64,000 nucleotides of DNA from Yponomeuta sedellus (lineage: Eukaryota > Arthropoda > Insecta > Lepidoptera > Yponomeutidae). Of this stretch, positions 19,871 to 30,700 are shown piece by piece. The stretch is from positions 24,455,615-24,519,614 of the forward strand of contig OW203723.1 of the NCBI GenBank assembly GCA_934045075.1. Reading direction: 5' to 3'. The notes under the pieces were generated by a model that was not told where the DNA came from, did no database searches, and worked only from the letters and a program-made list of their open reading frames with translations. A program made the position numbers and the translations under genes. Each line of letters begins with the position of its first letter. Positions within the stretch are counted from its first letter, which is position 1.

Positions 19871-20093
19871 GTAAACATAAAGTACGTCAGCCTCCAGTCG
19901 GAATAAAACCCAGACCTTTGTTTAAGGTAGTTAAACGTGTAACCGCGAGACCAACAAGGCAGTAAATTTTCGGTGATACAGCAAGTAATCTCAGCAATCA
20001 GGTTACGTGGTAGTTAAAGGTTGTATCGTCTAATATTACAGCTTAACGAAAAAAGGCAATAAAGTTGGTAATTTTTCGTAAGTATTTCTGTGA
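19871..20093. other. spacer with eroded tRNA-like trace
   Basis: GGAATAAAACCCAGACCTTT near 19909 is a possible inverse B-box remnant; otherwise nothing. Confidence 0.3.
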
Positions 20094-20502
20094 CTCGTTC
20101 GTAGCCCGGCTGCCTGAGTGATTTTAAACGATCACAAAGGTTAAGCAACGCAAGGTTAGGCAGAGTTAAGCAAAGTTAAGCAAAGGTTAAGGCGTGTTCA
20201 GTGCATGCCACCGTGTTCAGTGCGTGAAAATGCCACCAGCGTTATAGACTGTCACCCATCTAGGGTGACCGTCTTTAACGCTGGTGGCATTTTTCAGAGC
20301 GGTTCCGTGCTTCACAAGGCACGTTAGCAGTTGGTGCCGGCTGCCGTCGACAGTTGCCAGTCGTTAAGCCTAGTCAGAAAACTTCTCAGACCAGCTACTA
20401 GTCTTGCAAACCTCCACCAATCCAGACTTGGTCCGTGGTGGAGTATGGCCTATAGGTTCCTCGGGAAAGAGACCCATGCCCCTCGGTGGGTTGATGATGA
20501 TG
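20094..20502 (+). mobile_element. SINE-5S with rearranged head
   Basis: The start GCCTGAGTGATTTTAAACGA and AAAGGTTAAGCAACGCAAGG is 5S-like. Then comes a local expansion of GTTAAGCAAAG-type steps and a hairpin: AATGCCACCAGCGTTA and TAACGCTGGTGGCATT enclose the GGGTGACCGTC box. The normal body and a (GAT)n tail follow. Confidence 0.75.
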
Positions 20503-20968
20503 AAGTTTCTGTGACGTCACGTGAACATTTTAAAAATAACTCCGTAGATTTGTATTGTACAACAAAATCGGACATGAGTATCGGGAGTTAAATTTTTATG
20601 GATGATGACCGTCGCCAGAAAGACACTAATAAATTGTGACCCAAAAGCGACAGGTTTACAACGAATACAATTTACATACGTAATTTTCAAGTTTCAAACC
20701 ACAGAACCTTCATTATCTTGTTCTTTGTTCCAATCCACGTTAAAAATGTTACTATAATCTTGCTATAAAATTATGTTCACTTTGTCACTTAAGAAAGTCC
20801 CTCACAGAACGAATCTCATACAAAAATAGTTTGGTGTTAATTTTTATACGACATACTACATTGCAATAAAACATACTCCTATGCTCAGAGGACACAAATC
20901 AAGGTTTGATCGTACAGAGAATTGGAAATAACCTTATCATAAAGAAATTGTGGCGTCATAAGTCTTTT
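20503..20968. other. no recognisable feature
   Basis: AT-rich spacer. Confidence 0.3.
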
Positions 20969-21095
20969 CATCCACCAACCCGCACTTGGCCCCCGTGGTG
21001 GAGTTTGGCCTCATGTCCCTGCGGTGCAGGAAGAGACCCGTGCCCCAGCAGTGGGGACATACAAGGGTTGAAAGGGTTAAGAGGGTTGAAATCGA
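20969..21095 (+). mobile_element. SINE-5S 3' fragment
   Basis: CCACCAACCCGCACTTGGCC, GGTGCAGGAAGAGACCCGTG and GTGGGGACATACAAGGGTTG, then further GGGTTGAAA-like steps in the tail. Confidence 0.7.
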
Positions 21096-21309
21096 AGTCT
21101 TTTCAGTCTTTTGATCATTTTAGTTCCACTTCTAAGCACGATGAAACCTCGATTTGACCCTCTAAACGTATAGCCAAAGTTTTATTGGAAACCACCTGTG
21201 TCGTTTGTAGACAAACATGAAGTAAATAAACCAAACAATAAATAATATAAGATAATTTGCATGGGAAATATAAAATACGATACGCCAGGGAAGAACAAAC
21301 ATAAAATAT

Positions 21310-21385
21310 TAAATACAAAGATACAGTACAATTGGCGGCCTTATTGTTTATAGTGATTTGTTCGAGACGACCAACCATAGATGGA
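21310..21385 (-). mobile_element. LINE-B 3' fragment
   Basis: Inverse of the AATAAGGCCGCCAATTGTAC block of LINE-B. Confidence 0.6.
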
Positions 21386-21916
21386 ATATACCGTATATTG
21401 TAGCACAACCGTATATTCGAACATACACTCGTCTGTGATCATAATGTTTTAGAAGAATTTTAGTTAAATGCTGTTTAAGCCTCATCATCTTCGCTCGGGT
21501 TTACAACAATTCTGTTCTCAGTACTAATAATTATTATTTCCACAGGATGACAAGGAATATACCTTTGTTTAGTACGAAAAAAATTCTAATCCAGAGAAAG
21601 TGGAAAGTTCCAAAAAGTCGTGGACGTCACAGTCTAAGATATCAAATGAACTAACTACCTTAATCTTAACAGTAAAGAACCGTTCATCCTAATTTCACAC
21701 AGTCCAAATGACATCTTGCATAAATGTTCCCTGTATTACTATACATTCACGCAACACTCCAGTGAGCACAAACACTTCAAACTACGGGCAGAATTTTCGC
21801 AAATTTAGATCACATGACTGTAAAGTATTTTGCGATTTAGATACTTTGTTGATAAGAATTGTAGGGCACTTGGGTTTATTCTTGGTTCCGAATTGAACTC
21901 CTCAAATTTCCGTGGT
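21386..21916. other. no recognisable feature
   Basis: AT-rich. A 62-codon plus-strand ORF at 21708 has no family resemblance. The right edge lies downstream of the poly(A) signal of the small minus-strand gene. Confidence 0.35.
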
Positions 21917-21922
21917 TTTATT
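21917..21922 (-). promoter_or_regulatory. poly(A) signal AATAAA
   Basis: On the minus strand AATAAA lies about 145 bp after the stop of the small ORF at 22067, consistent with its 3' UTR. Confidence 0.4.
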
Positions 21923-22066
21923 TAGTATCTCTGCCTAGCCCGCAATATATTTCCCAATGCCTATTAGCATTTTTTTTCACTTCCTCTGCCGCCGCGTCGG
22001 TCATATACGTACAAGAACATTGTGACTTTCAGCTGACGTCCATCGCTGACACTAACATAGTCTTCA

Positions 22067-22309
22067 TCAGTCATCGTCTAATTCAAACCACAACGAGGTT
22101 ACACTTCTCGGCCCGCGTTCACCTCTCGATTGCTCCTCCGTGATGATCTTCAAGACTACCACCTCCATCATACAGAGCGCGAAGAGTATGACAAAAATGG
22201 CAAAGTTCGACCCCTGGTGGTGGAATTGGAAGGCGCTGGGCAGCGGGCCAGGGGGTGGGAAGGCTGCTATTCCGTGTGTTACTAGGTGAGTTACGTAGGT
22301 CAGAGACAT
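22067..22309 (-). CDS. small hypothetical single-pass membrane protein, 80 residues
   Basis: Reads an N-terminal MSLTYVTHLVTHG, a Pro-rich stretch (FPPPGPLPSAF) and a hydrophobic segment at about residues 36-53 (FAIFVILFALCMMEVVVL). A charged tail follows (KIITEEQSRGERGPRS) and it ends LDDD. AAG precedes the ATG and a poly(A) signal follows the stop. The sequence just upstream, TCATTTCAAG, could also be a splice acceptor, in which case this is the terminal exon of a longer gene. I do not recognise the family. Confidence 0.4.
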   Translation of the reverse strand: MSLTYVTHLVTHGIAAFPPPGPLPSAFQFHHQGSNFAIFVILFALCMMEVVVLKIITEEQSRGERGPRSVTSLWFELDDD

Positions 22310-22720
22310 CTTGAAATGATTCAGGTCATTCGTTTAAAGCTAGGACAGCAAGAGGAGCTGTTGTCTCCAGCAATGAAGCGACAGGACAGAAAGAAATCTC
22401 TCTAAAGCTAGAGAAACCGTTGGCAAAAGATCCTTATAAATGATTTGGCTCAGCTTGAACGTGGATAGGGTCAAAAGTTATAGTTTTTCTGTGTTTTCTT
22501 TAGCCGATTATTATTTCCTCTAAGTTCTCCTGACTTATGATTTTTAAAAGTAATCAGGATGAGAGCCTCTTTCTCCTTCAAGAATTTTCATTTACGATCC
22601 TTATTTTCTTCGAGTACTTTCTCCACGTCTTTCCTTCAGAGCACTCCACCTTATCCATATCCACAGCCACTTCACAGTCCCGAACCTCCCACTGCCAAAA
22701 CTTCCGCTCACTTTATCAGC
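22310..22720. other. upstream region of the small minus-strand ORF
   Basis: Possible 5' UTR or intron; pyrimidine-rich on the plus strand (22560-22720). No exon could be defined. Confidence 0.3.
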
Positions 22721-22970
22721 AGCCACGTGCGATCACCCTCGCGGCGAAACTTGTAAAACCGGCGATCGTTTCAATCCAGCACACGTCTCGTCGCTTAGCG
22801 TGACCGATAGTGTCTCCACGATAGGACGCGACACGCAATCCGTAGGACACCGGTTCGCGCCATAGGATAGGCCTTATTGAGCCACGGCTACCGGCCCGGT
22901 CAGGATAGGACCGAGGCGACTGTCCGGCGGGGAGCTCTACTGCAGGATGGTGCAGCACCGACCACTGTTG
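22721..22970. other. CpG-rich segment
   Basis: Unusually rich in CpG for this AT-rich window. The 157-codon minus-strand ORF over it probably reflects composition. A promoter or an eroded repeat is possible. Confidence 0.3.
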
Positions 22971-23178
22971 CAACGGCCAGTCATTACAAAATATGAATTG
23001 TTTTAGCGTTCGGTTTCTGTTCGGGCTCTGGGTTTCACCCCATTTTAATGAAGCCATAAAGTCCGTACTAAGTCCGTACATTGAAACAGTAAATTGATAG
23101 CTTAATGGTGCCACTGGATGCTGATTTATGTAAGCACTGCTAGTTGCCGATCGCCGTAAACTGTAGTTTAATGTTAGT

Positions 23179-23223
23179 GCCGTAAGCACTGCCGCATGCC
23201 GTAAATGCGGCAGTGCTTACGGC
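23179..23223. repeat. perfect 19-bp hairpin
   Basis: GCCGTAAGCACTGCCGCAT and ATGCGGCAGTGCTTACGGC pair perfectly around a 7-nt loop. GTAAGCACTG and GCCGTAAA also occur singly about 50 bp upstream, suggesting a local inverted duplication. There is no oligo-T run, so a terminator reading does not fit. Confidence 0.85.
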
Positions 23224-24320
23224 GAATGAAGAAAATAATTAATGTAATAGGGTCATGTAAAATTTATGTCAGTAGTTTAATATAATATGACTTAACCCGT
23301 ACTTTATTTTACTTTACCTATTCGTTTTTTATTTCACAAATGCGTTGCAACTGCACTATTTGATGACATGTTAAATGACTTTTCTTTCTGCCTAATCATG
23401 TAACCGACTAATGATAATTAAATGTGTGTTAAATTAAAAAAGGTTATGTTATACTTAAAATATATTGCTAATATACTACAATAGTAGTATTAACTTTTAC
23501 GATATTGATTGGACTAAAACCACATTACAAGTTTACAACGAAATTTACAGTATTTATTAATCTTCGCCATTATTATAAAAAGCAAGACACGACAATACTT
23601 TTCTCTCTCTTGGCAGTTCCATACATTTACTAAGAACATCGTAAGAACGTTGCGTGAATACTAGTCAAATGTTATCGTACAGTTATGATTATCGTCCAAT
23701 GCGAAGCCAGTCATTTCTGTTCTAACGCTATAGTAAACCCATTTGTGTATCGTCTCTAAATTATCGTATTCTATCAGTCTTATGTATCCTTCGATACTAT
23801 TAATTTTATAATGTAATAATACTTGATAATTACACAATTTATCTATGTCATATCATAGGCTAAATTGATCAAATTTATCTTTAGGTACTCGGTAAGTAAT
23901 TAGTGAATAATAATTATTTGCTCTATTGTGAATTTTTATGACATCACTATGAAAGAAAGAATAATGCTCTATAAAATAGGATTTGATTTTTAAACATAAC
24001 AGATTCATTGATTTTGAGAAAAGTATGTTTACAAGTATGTCGAAAAACTCTACATAATGTGTAATTGTACCGAACCACTCGTAGCCGGGTGGATCTACAC
24101 GAATTGTCGCTAATTCGTCATTGTTCTCAATAATCTCTAACAGTTCTCAGCACAACAGAAATGTACTAAGTATACAGTTATTGTCGTTTTAGTATGTAAG
24201 TTTGTCAGTCAACTCCAACTAATATAGAAATAAAAATATCTCTTAACAACTGTTGCACTGACAACATAATAAGTGTGACACTTCCAAGGACAATGACGAC
24301 GACAATTTGTGTAGATTCAC
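23224..24320. other. AT-rich spacer of 1.1 kb without features
   Basis: No ORF above chance, no repeat match and no tRNA-like block seen. Confidence 0.45.
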
Positions 24321-24676
24321 CCAGCCCCGGCTGCCTGAGTGATCTTAAACAATTACGAATGTTAAGCAACATAGGACGCGTACAGTGCATAGATGGATGA
24401 ACATCTATGACTAACGCTAGTGGCATTTTTTTCGAGCGGCTCTGTGCTTCGCAAGACACGCTAAGCAGATGGTGCCGGCTGACGTCGATAGATGGCAGAC
24501 GTTAAGCGAAGTTAGAGGCCTTAGGGCGGTTTGAAACCTTCTGACAGTAAGACCAGCCACTAATCTTTTAAACCTCCACCAATCCAGACTTGGCCCCCGT
24601 AGTGGAGTACGGCCTATACTTACCTTCCTCATGGAAGAGACCCGTGCCCCTCGGTGGGGACGTAATGGGTTGATAA
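24321..24676 (+). mobile_element. SINE-5S, full length
   Basis: Head CTGCCTGAGTGATCTTAAAC, ATGTTAAGCAACATAGGACG, GTGCATAGATGGATGAAC. Body GTGCCGGCTGACGTCG and GAGGCCTTAGGGCGG. 3' end GGTGGGGACGTAATGGGTTG. Same subfamily as 16304-16650. Confidence 0.8.
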
Positions 24677-24936
24677 TGCACCATATCTGTATATCTGATT
24701 TTGATAAGTAAATAATATTAACTGAAATAAAACCTGAAAGGTAAATAGAGGATGTAGAACCATCTCCCGACTTCTGATCTAGTAAATCATAACTTCCAAA
24801 GCTGCATTTGGACTAAATATACCAATTTCATTTAAATGCAGCGTACTTCAATTTATCTCGCACCACGATAAGCATCGAACTAAACGAGTAGTTCGGACCA
24901 ATTCCCAACATACCCAAATACATTAAAAAACGTACC
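24677..24936. other. no recognisable feature
   Basis: AT-rich spacer. Confidence 0.3.
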
Positions 24937-25160
24937 TAGCAAAAACCTTTTTACTTTCTTTGAAATTAGGCTCAAGTCCCGGGAGCCAACGGCAGCGGTT
25001 CGGTTCAGTTAGAATCCGCGGCTCGTTGGGAAATGGCCGTAGCGCCGCGGTGAACGTTGTTTTGCGGTCAAGGTGAGGCGCACGCGCAATCGATATGTGC
25101 GGTGCGCCCGCGCGTGACCTTTGATGAGAAGGTGGACTGCGATGATCATCATATTTGTAT
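24937..25160 (-). promoter_or_regulatory. CpG-rich segment, possible promoter and noncoding first exon
   Basis: A sharply bounded CpG-rich block. On the minus strand it ends TTTTTGCTAG followed by GTACGT, a fair splice donor, so it could be a 5' UTR exon of a minus-strand gene, perhaps the ORF at 22067. An 84-codon ORF over it shows no domain. This is speculative. Confidence 0.3.
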
Positions 25161-25182
25161 GCAGATAACTGGGTGTTCAAGC

Positions 25183-25312
25183 CAAGTCAGAGGCCTTAGG
25201 GCGGCTTGAAAACTTCTGAGAGTAAGACAAGCCACTAGTCTTGCAAGCCTCCAGCAATCCGGACTTGGCCCCCGTGTTCCCAATGCCTATACCTTCCTCA
25301 GGGAAGAGGATA
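25183..25312 (+). mobile_element. SINE-5S 3' fragment
   Basis: GTCAGAGGCCTTAGGGCGGC, CTAGTCTTGCAAGCCTCC and CTATACCTTCCTCAGGGAAG. Confidence 0.7.
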
Positions 25313-25424
25313 AAAACTAAATCGAATAAAATAGTCAATTGTATGTGCTTGTATGTAAATGTTATGTTATGTTAATTATCTCATAAAAATTAACTGGAAC
25401 TTAAATAATATCAAGACGTCCCGA

Positions 25425-25556
25425 GTTCGAACCCCCCCGGCTGGAAAAAAAACCCCAGGTCTTGGATGTTTACATGTTTGTGATGTCGTTGTTTCTGGTT
25501 CCCACGACACAGGGTATCCTGGTGTGGGGCCAGAAGCAATGTATACGAACGACTAC
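25425..25556 (+). mobile_element. SINE-U tail fragment
   Basis: B-box-like GAGTTCGAACCCCCC, then GTTTACATGTTTGTGATGTC and GGTGTGGGGCCAGAAGCAAT. Confidence 0.65.
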
Positions 25557-25585
25557 TAAACGACTGGTTATTGAAACGCTCTTAT

Positions 25586-25982
25586 AATAATAATAATATT
25601 TTATTTCAGATAAATCAAAATCCATATTAAAAATAACACATTATAAAAGATGTAAATAAAACAAAATACAATAAATTAAACAATGAAAATGACACAAACA
25701 AATTTTTACTAATAGACTCGGTCTCGTTTCTGAGAGACTGGAGAGTGTAAGTTCATCCAGTGTCTCAGAAACGGACCGTCCATACGCTCAGCCACCGCCC
25801 GCACCATGGTGTTGCGGCTCTCCCGCGCCCGTCGCGTCGCGGAGGCGACCCGTTTCCGCATGATTGCGTGAATCCCGTCTATTTGTGCCTCAGCAAACAT
25901 CCCCGACGCACTACAGTAGCGGGGCAGCCGCATCAGCGCCCTAAATGCGTTATTGTATTGAACGCATCGAACGATCATATCG
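25586..25982 (-). mobile_element. LINE-F 3' end with reverse transcriptase C-terminus
   Basis: The minus strand reads YNNAFRALMRLPRYCSASGM, then AEAQIDGIHAIMRKRVASAT, a RARESRN block and FLRHWMNLHSPV. This is the conserved C-terminal tail of a LINE reverse transcriptase. The 3' tail is (TTA)n. A perfect 11-bp target duplication AACGCTCTTAT at 25575-25585 and 25983-25993 marks a strongly 5'-truncated insertion of about 400 bp. Confidence 0.88.
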
Positions 25983-26098
25983 AACGCTCTTATGATAGCA
26001 CCGAGCGCCTTGTAACATTCATTTAAAATAAATAATAATTAAATTTATAATACATATATTAAACCATATCCACTTTGTTTATATCACGTAGTTCATTT

Positions 26099-26232
26099 AT
26101 CCCCAACCCGCATGCCCAGCGTGGGGATTATGGGCATTACCTCCAATGATGGCACAACCTTGCGCTATGACGCTCATTAGGGGAGGGCTATGTCCAGCAG
26201 TGGACTAATATATATCCTGAAGAAGAAGAAGA
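26099..26232 (+). mobile_element. SINE-R, 5'-truncated
   Basis: CCCAACCCGCATGCCCAGCG, GGGGAGGGCTATGTCCAGCA and a (GAA)n tail, flanked by the 9-bp duplication AGTTCATTT (26090-26098, 26233-26241). Confidence 0.85.
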
Positions 26233-26241
26233 AGTTCATTT

Positions 26242-27100
26242 GTTTTATTATTAAACTCATCGTACTTTATGAAGTATATTATTATGGATTCGTTTATGCA
26301 GTGTATATAATTAAAATAATATTTACATTTATAATGAGAAACTAAAATTTTGTTTCGACGTAAAGAATTTAAATTCCGTTACTTTTATTTTTTATATATT
26401 TTTTGTTTTGTAAAGAGACTACCCATAATACAGAGTATTCTAGTTAGGGGACCAGTCACTATTTTTGTACACCATGGTGACAATAAAGTTTTTTGTATTC
26501 GTATTTGTATATGCCTGTTTGTAAATATTATTATTATTATATTAAGAAAAATGTGTTGAAAATTTAAGGTTATTTAAATTAAATTTATAATAAATAATTA
26601 AGTTTATTACATGTGTTAATCAATCAATCAAATAAAATTAACATTAATTAATATATCACATTCCAAATTATTCTAAATTACAAATTACATCGACCAAATA
26701 CAAGCAAACGGCATGCAAAGCAAGATAAACAGTAGTCAAATCCATCGTGGGTGCATGAAACCAAAGAGTACCTGTATAACCACGAAACGACTAACGACTG
26801 TTAATGAAACAAAAAGGTTTGTCAGGACACGTGGCAAGTGGCAAACTCTGCCCTTTCGAGTTTATTAAAATAAATGTGTAAAATGTAAATTCATAGAAAT
26901 AAAATCGGCTAAGTAAGAGCTGAACTCGTGAACCAATATTATCATACCACTACAAAAAACCAACAGGGTCAATCAAAGAGAATATCCATTAAATATTAAT
27001 TCTGAGCACTGGGGCCACACTGGGGCTATAGGCAGCTTAGATGGTACCTCCATAGAGGTACTGTATGAACTTCCTAATGTCAAGCTAATCCCAGAGATAA
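26242..27100. other. no recognisable feature
   Basis: AT-rich spacer upstream of the plus-strand gene. One decayed LINE-C trace (ACACGTGGCAAGTGGCAAAC near 26827). Confidence 0.35.
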
Positions 27101-27536
27101 GGATTTTTTTCATTAATCTGTGTTTCACCCCTATCCCACAGATTAAAAAGATAAAAATAAATATAGTATCTCTTTTTAATCTGTGATAATATCTTCATGT
27201 AGTCTGTGAATAAATGCAAAAAAAATATAATAAGCACGGATGTAAATTTCTTTTAAATCTACCGCACCACCGCACCCTTGTTTACTTGTAATAGTCTTGT
27301 CTAACACGTGACATTGGCAACATTGTACTGAACAATCAGAATTTGTGATCAGTGCAGTGAGTGTGTCTTTTTAATCTGTGGCAGTGAGTCCATATAACAG
27401 AATTGAATTGATCTACCTCACAGATCTACCTGTCCAGCTAAAACCCATAAACTATATCCTCTAACTATAATTCATTGTCCAAAACCGCGTCTTTAGCAGA
27501 CACAAAAAGGAAACTCCGTCGGTAATTACAATCAAG
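27101..27536 (+). promoter_or_regulatory. upstream region and 5' UTR of the CXorf65-like gene
   Basis: Four copies of a 10-14-bp motif (CACAGATTAAAAAG or its inverse CTTTTTAATCTGTG, the first partial) lie at about 27114, 27138, 27172 and 27366. No TATA box is obvious. The start codon context is AATCAAGATGG. Confidence 0.4.
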
Positions 27537-27726
27537 ATGGACCTCTCCAAAACAGAAGGCAAATTGCCTCTATTTTTTTACCTAATATACAAGGACGCGC
27601 CGGAGCTATCCCAGATGTCGAAGCGAAACGCCGAAATAGATCTGTCGGTCGAGAAGACCCTGCTTATCAACCCCAACTGCCCCATAAGGATCATACTGGA
27701 GTACATCAGGAAGAAATGCAAACTGG
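27537..27726 (+). CDS. CXorf65-like gene, exon 1
   Basis: Codes residues 1-63 plus one base. The donor is G|GTGGGT at 27727. Starts at the only upstream in-frame ATG with a good context; it covers the N-terminal FFYLIYKDAPELSQ and the NPNCPIRIILEYIRKK block. Confidence 0.75.
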
Positions 27727-30700
27727 GTGGGTCTCTTAATATTTATGTCCATGAATATTTATTTAAATTACATACATTACATAACCTCACGCCTGTATCC
27801 CAGAGGGGTAGGCAGAGACCAGGGACTGCCACTTGCCACGATCCTGACAGATCACCTTCGCTTCATCAACGTTCATAAGTCGTTGCATGCACCCACGCCG
27901 GTTCCGGGTACTTTTTATCTTTCCCTTTGCTAATACATCCCCTATTTGGTCGATGTAAGTCCGTCTGGGACGTCCCTTACCAGCCCTTCCACTCACATTC
28001 GCAATATATATTTGTTTCGTCAATCTCTCTATATTCGTCGTCAATCGTCAATATTTATTTATTTCTTATTTATTTATTAATGTTCCCATGCACGCGATTG
28101 TTACCAACTCTGCAGCGGTGAGCTATGGTCCCCTTTTATAAGGGAATGCACTATGCAGATAGAATACTAATCTCAATCCACCAACTTACTCAGTAAATTG
28201 ACATTTGCGATGTGACCAGTTTATAACAGAAAAATAATAGGGATGTACACAATCGACATAAAATATTGACCTAGCTTAATTTTTTTTCCTTTAAAGAATT
28301 ATCCCACGACTCATGAAAGCTATGTAAGACATGATGGATACAAACTTTAGTTAAATAGGTACTTCAATCAATAAATCAATCAGCCTGTACTCGTTTCCTG
28401 CCGGACGGGTCCGCTACGTAGTTTCGATAGCCGTTGTTGCGTTTTTTTTCCACTGCCTCGTAGGTTCGAAAGCTTATGGATTCGAATGATGTAGCCGCGA
28501 AAAACGCTGTTTCAAAAAGATAGACTGTGGACCTGAGTATACAGTTTTAATTTCAACTCAATAGCTGCACGCCTACACGTAGCTCTCTAAAAGAAGCCTT
28601 GCAGCTATGGAGTTGAAGAGTAGTGAGAGAGTGCCCTGCAATGGAATATTTATAGGCTACATAATAAAAGCTGCATTGGCCGTGTAAGCGTTCCGCCTTT
28701 CCTATTGAGATACGGAACCCTGTAAAAGAATCGAAATGTTTAACCTCCTAACCCCTGAAGATAAAAATTACACCACCTTCTAAAACTTCGTAGATTTTGA
28801 AAAAAAAAAAAGAATATATTCTGTCCAAAAATATGATGAAAAATATATTGGACCTGAACAGTGAGTTTTCTCAGATCTCCTACCGAAAGTTCATTGGGGA
28901 GATTTAATAAAGTTATATGTGATGTCCTTTATATAGGACACCAGGGCTTAGGAGGATAAATCACTGTTTTATAACGTAGAAATTATTTCCAGGGTCGTTC
29001 TGCTCATTTGACCTGTGCGACGACAGTGGCGCCCTCAAGGGTCTCTTCAACCTACCAACGTACACGTATGGATCCAAGATGTTCGAGAACAGGGGCCGGT
29101 ACTACATCATTGTGATGAAGACGGTGAGCTGTGTCCAGTGTTGCCAAAAGCAAAAAAGGCAGTATAAATTATTTTTTTACGTAGCCTATAAACGTCTGCC
29201 ACTATAAGCCACTGTAGAGCACAGGCATACTCTCGGAGAGAGAGAGTAATTATGGTCTTAAAAACCACGCGCGCCCACCACGGATTGGCAATTTCAAGCG
29301 CTGAGGTATTTTAACACTTCAGACACTCAGGTTTCCTCAGGATCCTTCACCGTTAGCCAGTGGTAATTGCTAAGTATTATAACTTCACAAACGTGAATAG
29401 CTAAGAAAACAAAGTGATTGGTACGTGCCCGCACTGAGAATCGAATCTGTGTCTCTTGCTTTCGAGTTCATTGTAATACCCACTGGGCGACCGCAGTTAG
29501 AAAAAAACAATTTTTTATACAAACTAAATGTCTACGTCACTCTCTTTTGCAAGATGAAGATAATTTCTACTAGCCTATTAAATTATAGTGTAATTGAAAT
29601 ATAGTTATACTTAAGGACATAGTATTATGGAAGTAACTAAAATAAACAAGCCTAGCAGTTGCAACGTCAATTAGTTCTCTAATTCTTTTCCCTACAAATG
29701 CTGCAGAGCTAAGCCTGTGTGCTAGCTTTAAAAATATGAGGACCCCATTGTAATTTTGAATCGATTGTGAAGTCTATTAATACGGTGCCAAATCCTGGAT
29801 GGTCTAGCCAATATCTAGAAGAAAAGTGCAAATAAAATTGTCAAGCCATTTAGCCCAAAAGACACAGTATTTGTTGCGCTTTTCTCGGTTTGGTTGGCTC
29901 CGCACGTATTGAGTAGTCCTTCCTGTGTGCTAGGCCGAATAAGCTGGCAGAATGGTATAGGTGCTGAGCAATCCTACCGCATCTAAAAAAAAACGTCCCA
30001 GGCACTGCAGTTTGAGTGAATGTGCTACCATATGCTATCATCATCATCATCATCAACCCGTGTCCCGACCGAGAGGCAAGGGTCTCTTCCCTAAGGAAGG
30101 TATGGGCCATATTCCACCACGGGAGTCAAGTCCGGATTGGTGGAGGTTTGCAAGACTAGTGGCTGGTTTTACTGTAAGAAGTTTTCAAGCCGCCCTAAGG
30201 CCTCTGACTTTGCTTAAGAACATGCCGTCTATCTGTGCCTTGTCAAGCACTGAATCGCTCGGAAGAATGCCGTTAGCGTTAGTCAGAGACGTTCACCCAT
30301 CCATGAACTGAACGCGCCCTATGTTGCTTAGCCTTCGTGATCGGTTAAGATCACTCAGGTAGCCATGTCTGTATACCCAGCAGGACCCTACGTCTGATTC
30401 GATTAACGATTAAAGTTTCACTTACCTAGTAATTAGTACCTTCTGAAAAGTATAAGTAAAATAATAGTACCTTAACAGTTAGCCAGAAAACTTACATGTT
30501 TTGCCAGCAGGACCCTCCGTTGTTAGAAGGTCTTCAGACCAGTAGTGTATGTCCCCGTATAGCGGTCAATTAGTACCTATAGATTTTCCTCCTTTTCTTA
30601 GAAAAAAGTTATTAGTTTATAAGAAATATACCTACAAAAGATTTATTTTGCCAGCAGGACCCTTTTTTGTTTTAGGGTTTTCAGTCCAGATAATCATATT

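Noticed and set aside
22716..23189. 157-codon minus-strand ORF
   Set aside because: The openness follows from local CpG-rich composition. I see no domain and no matching splice or poly(A) signals.
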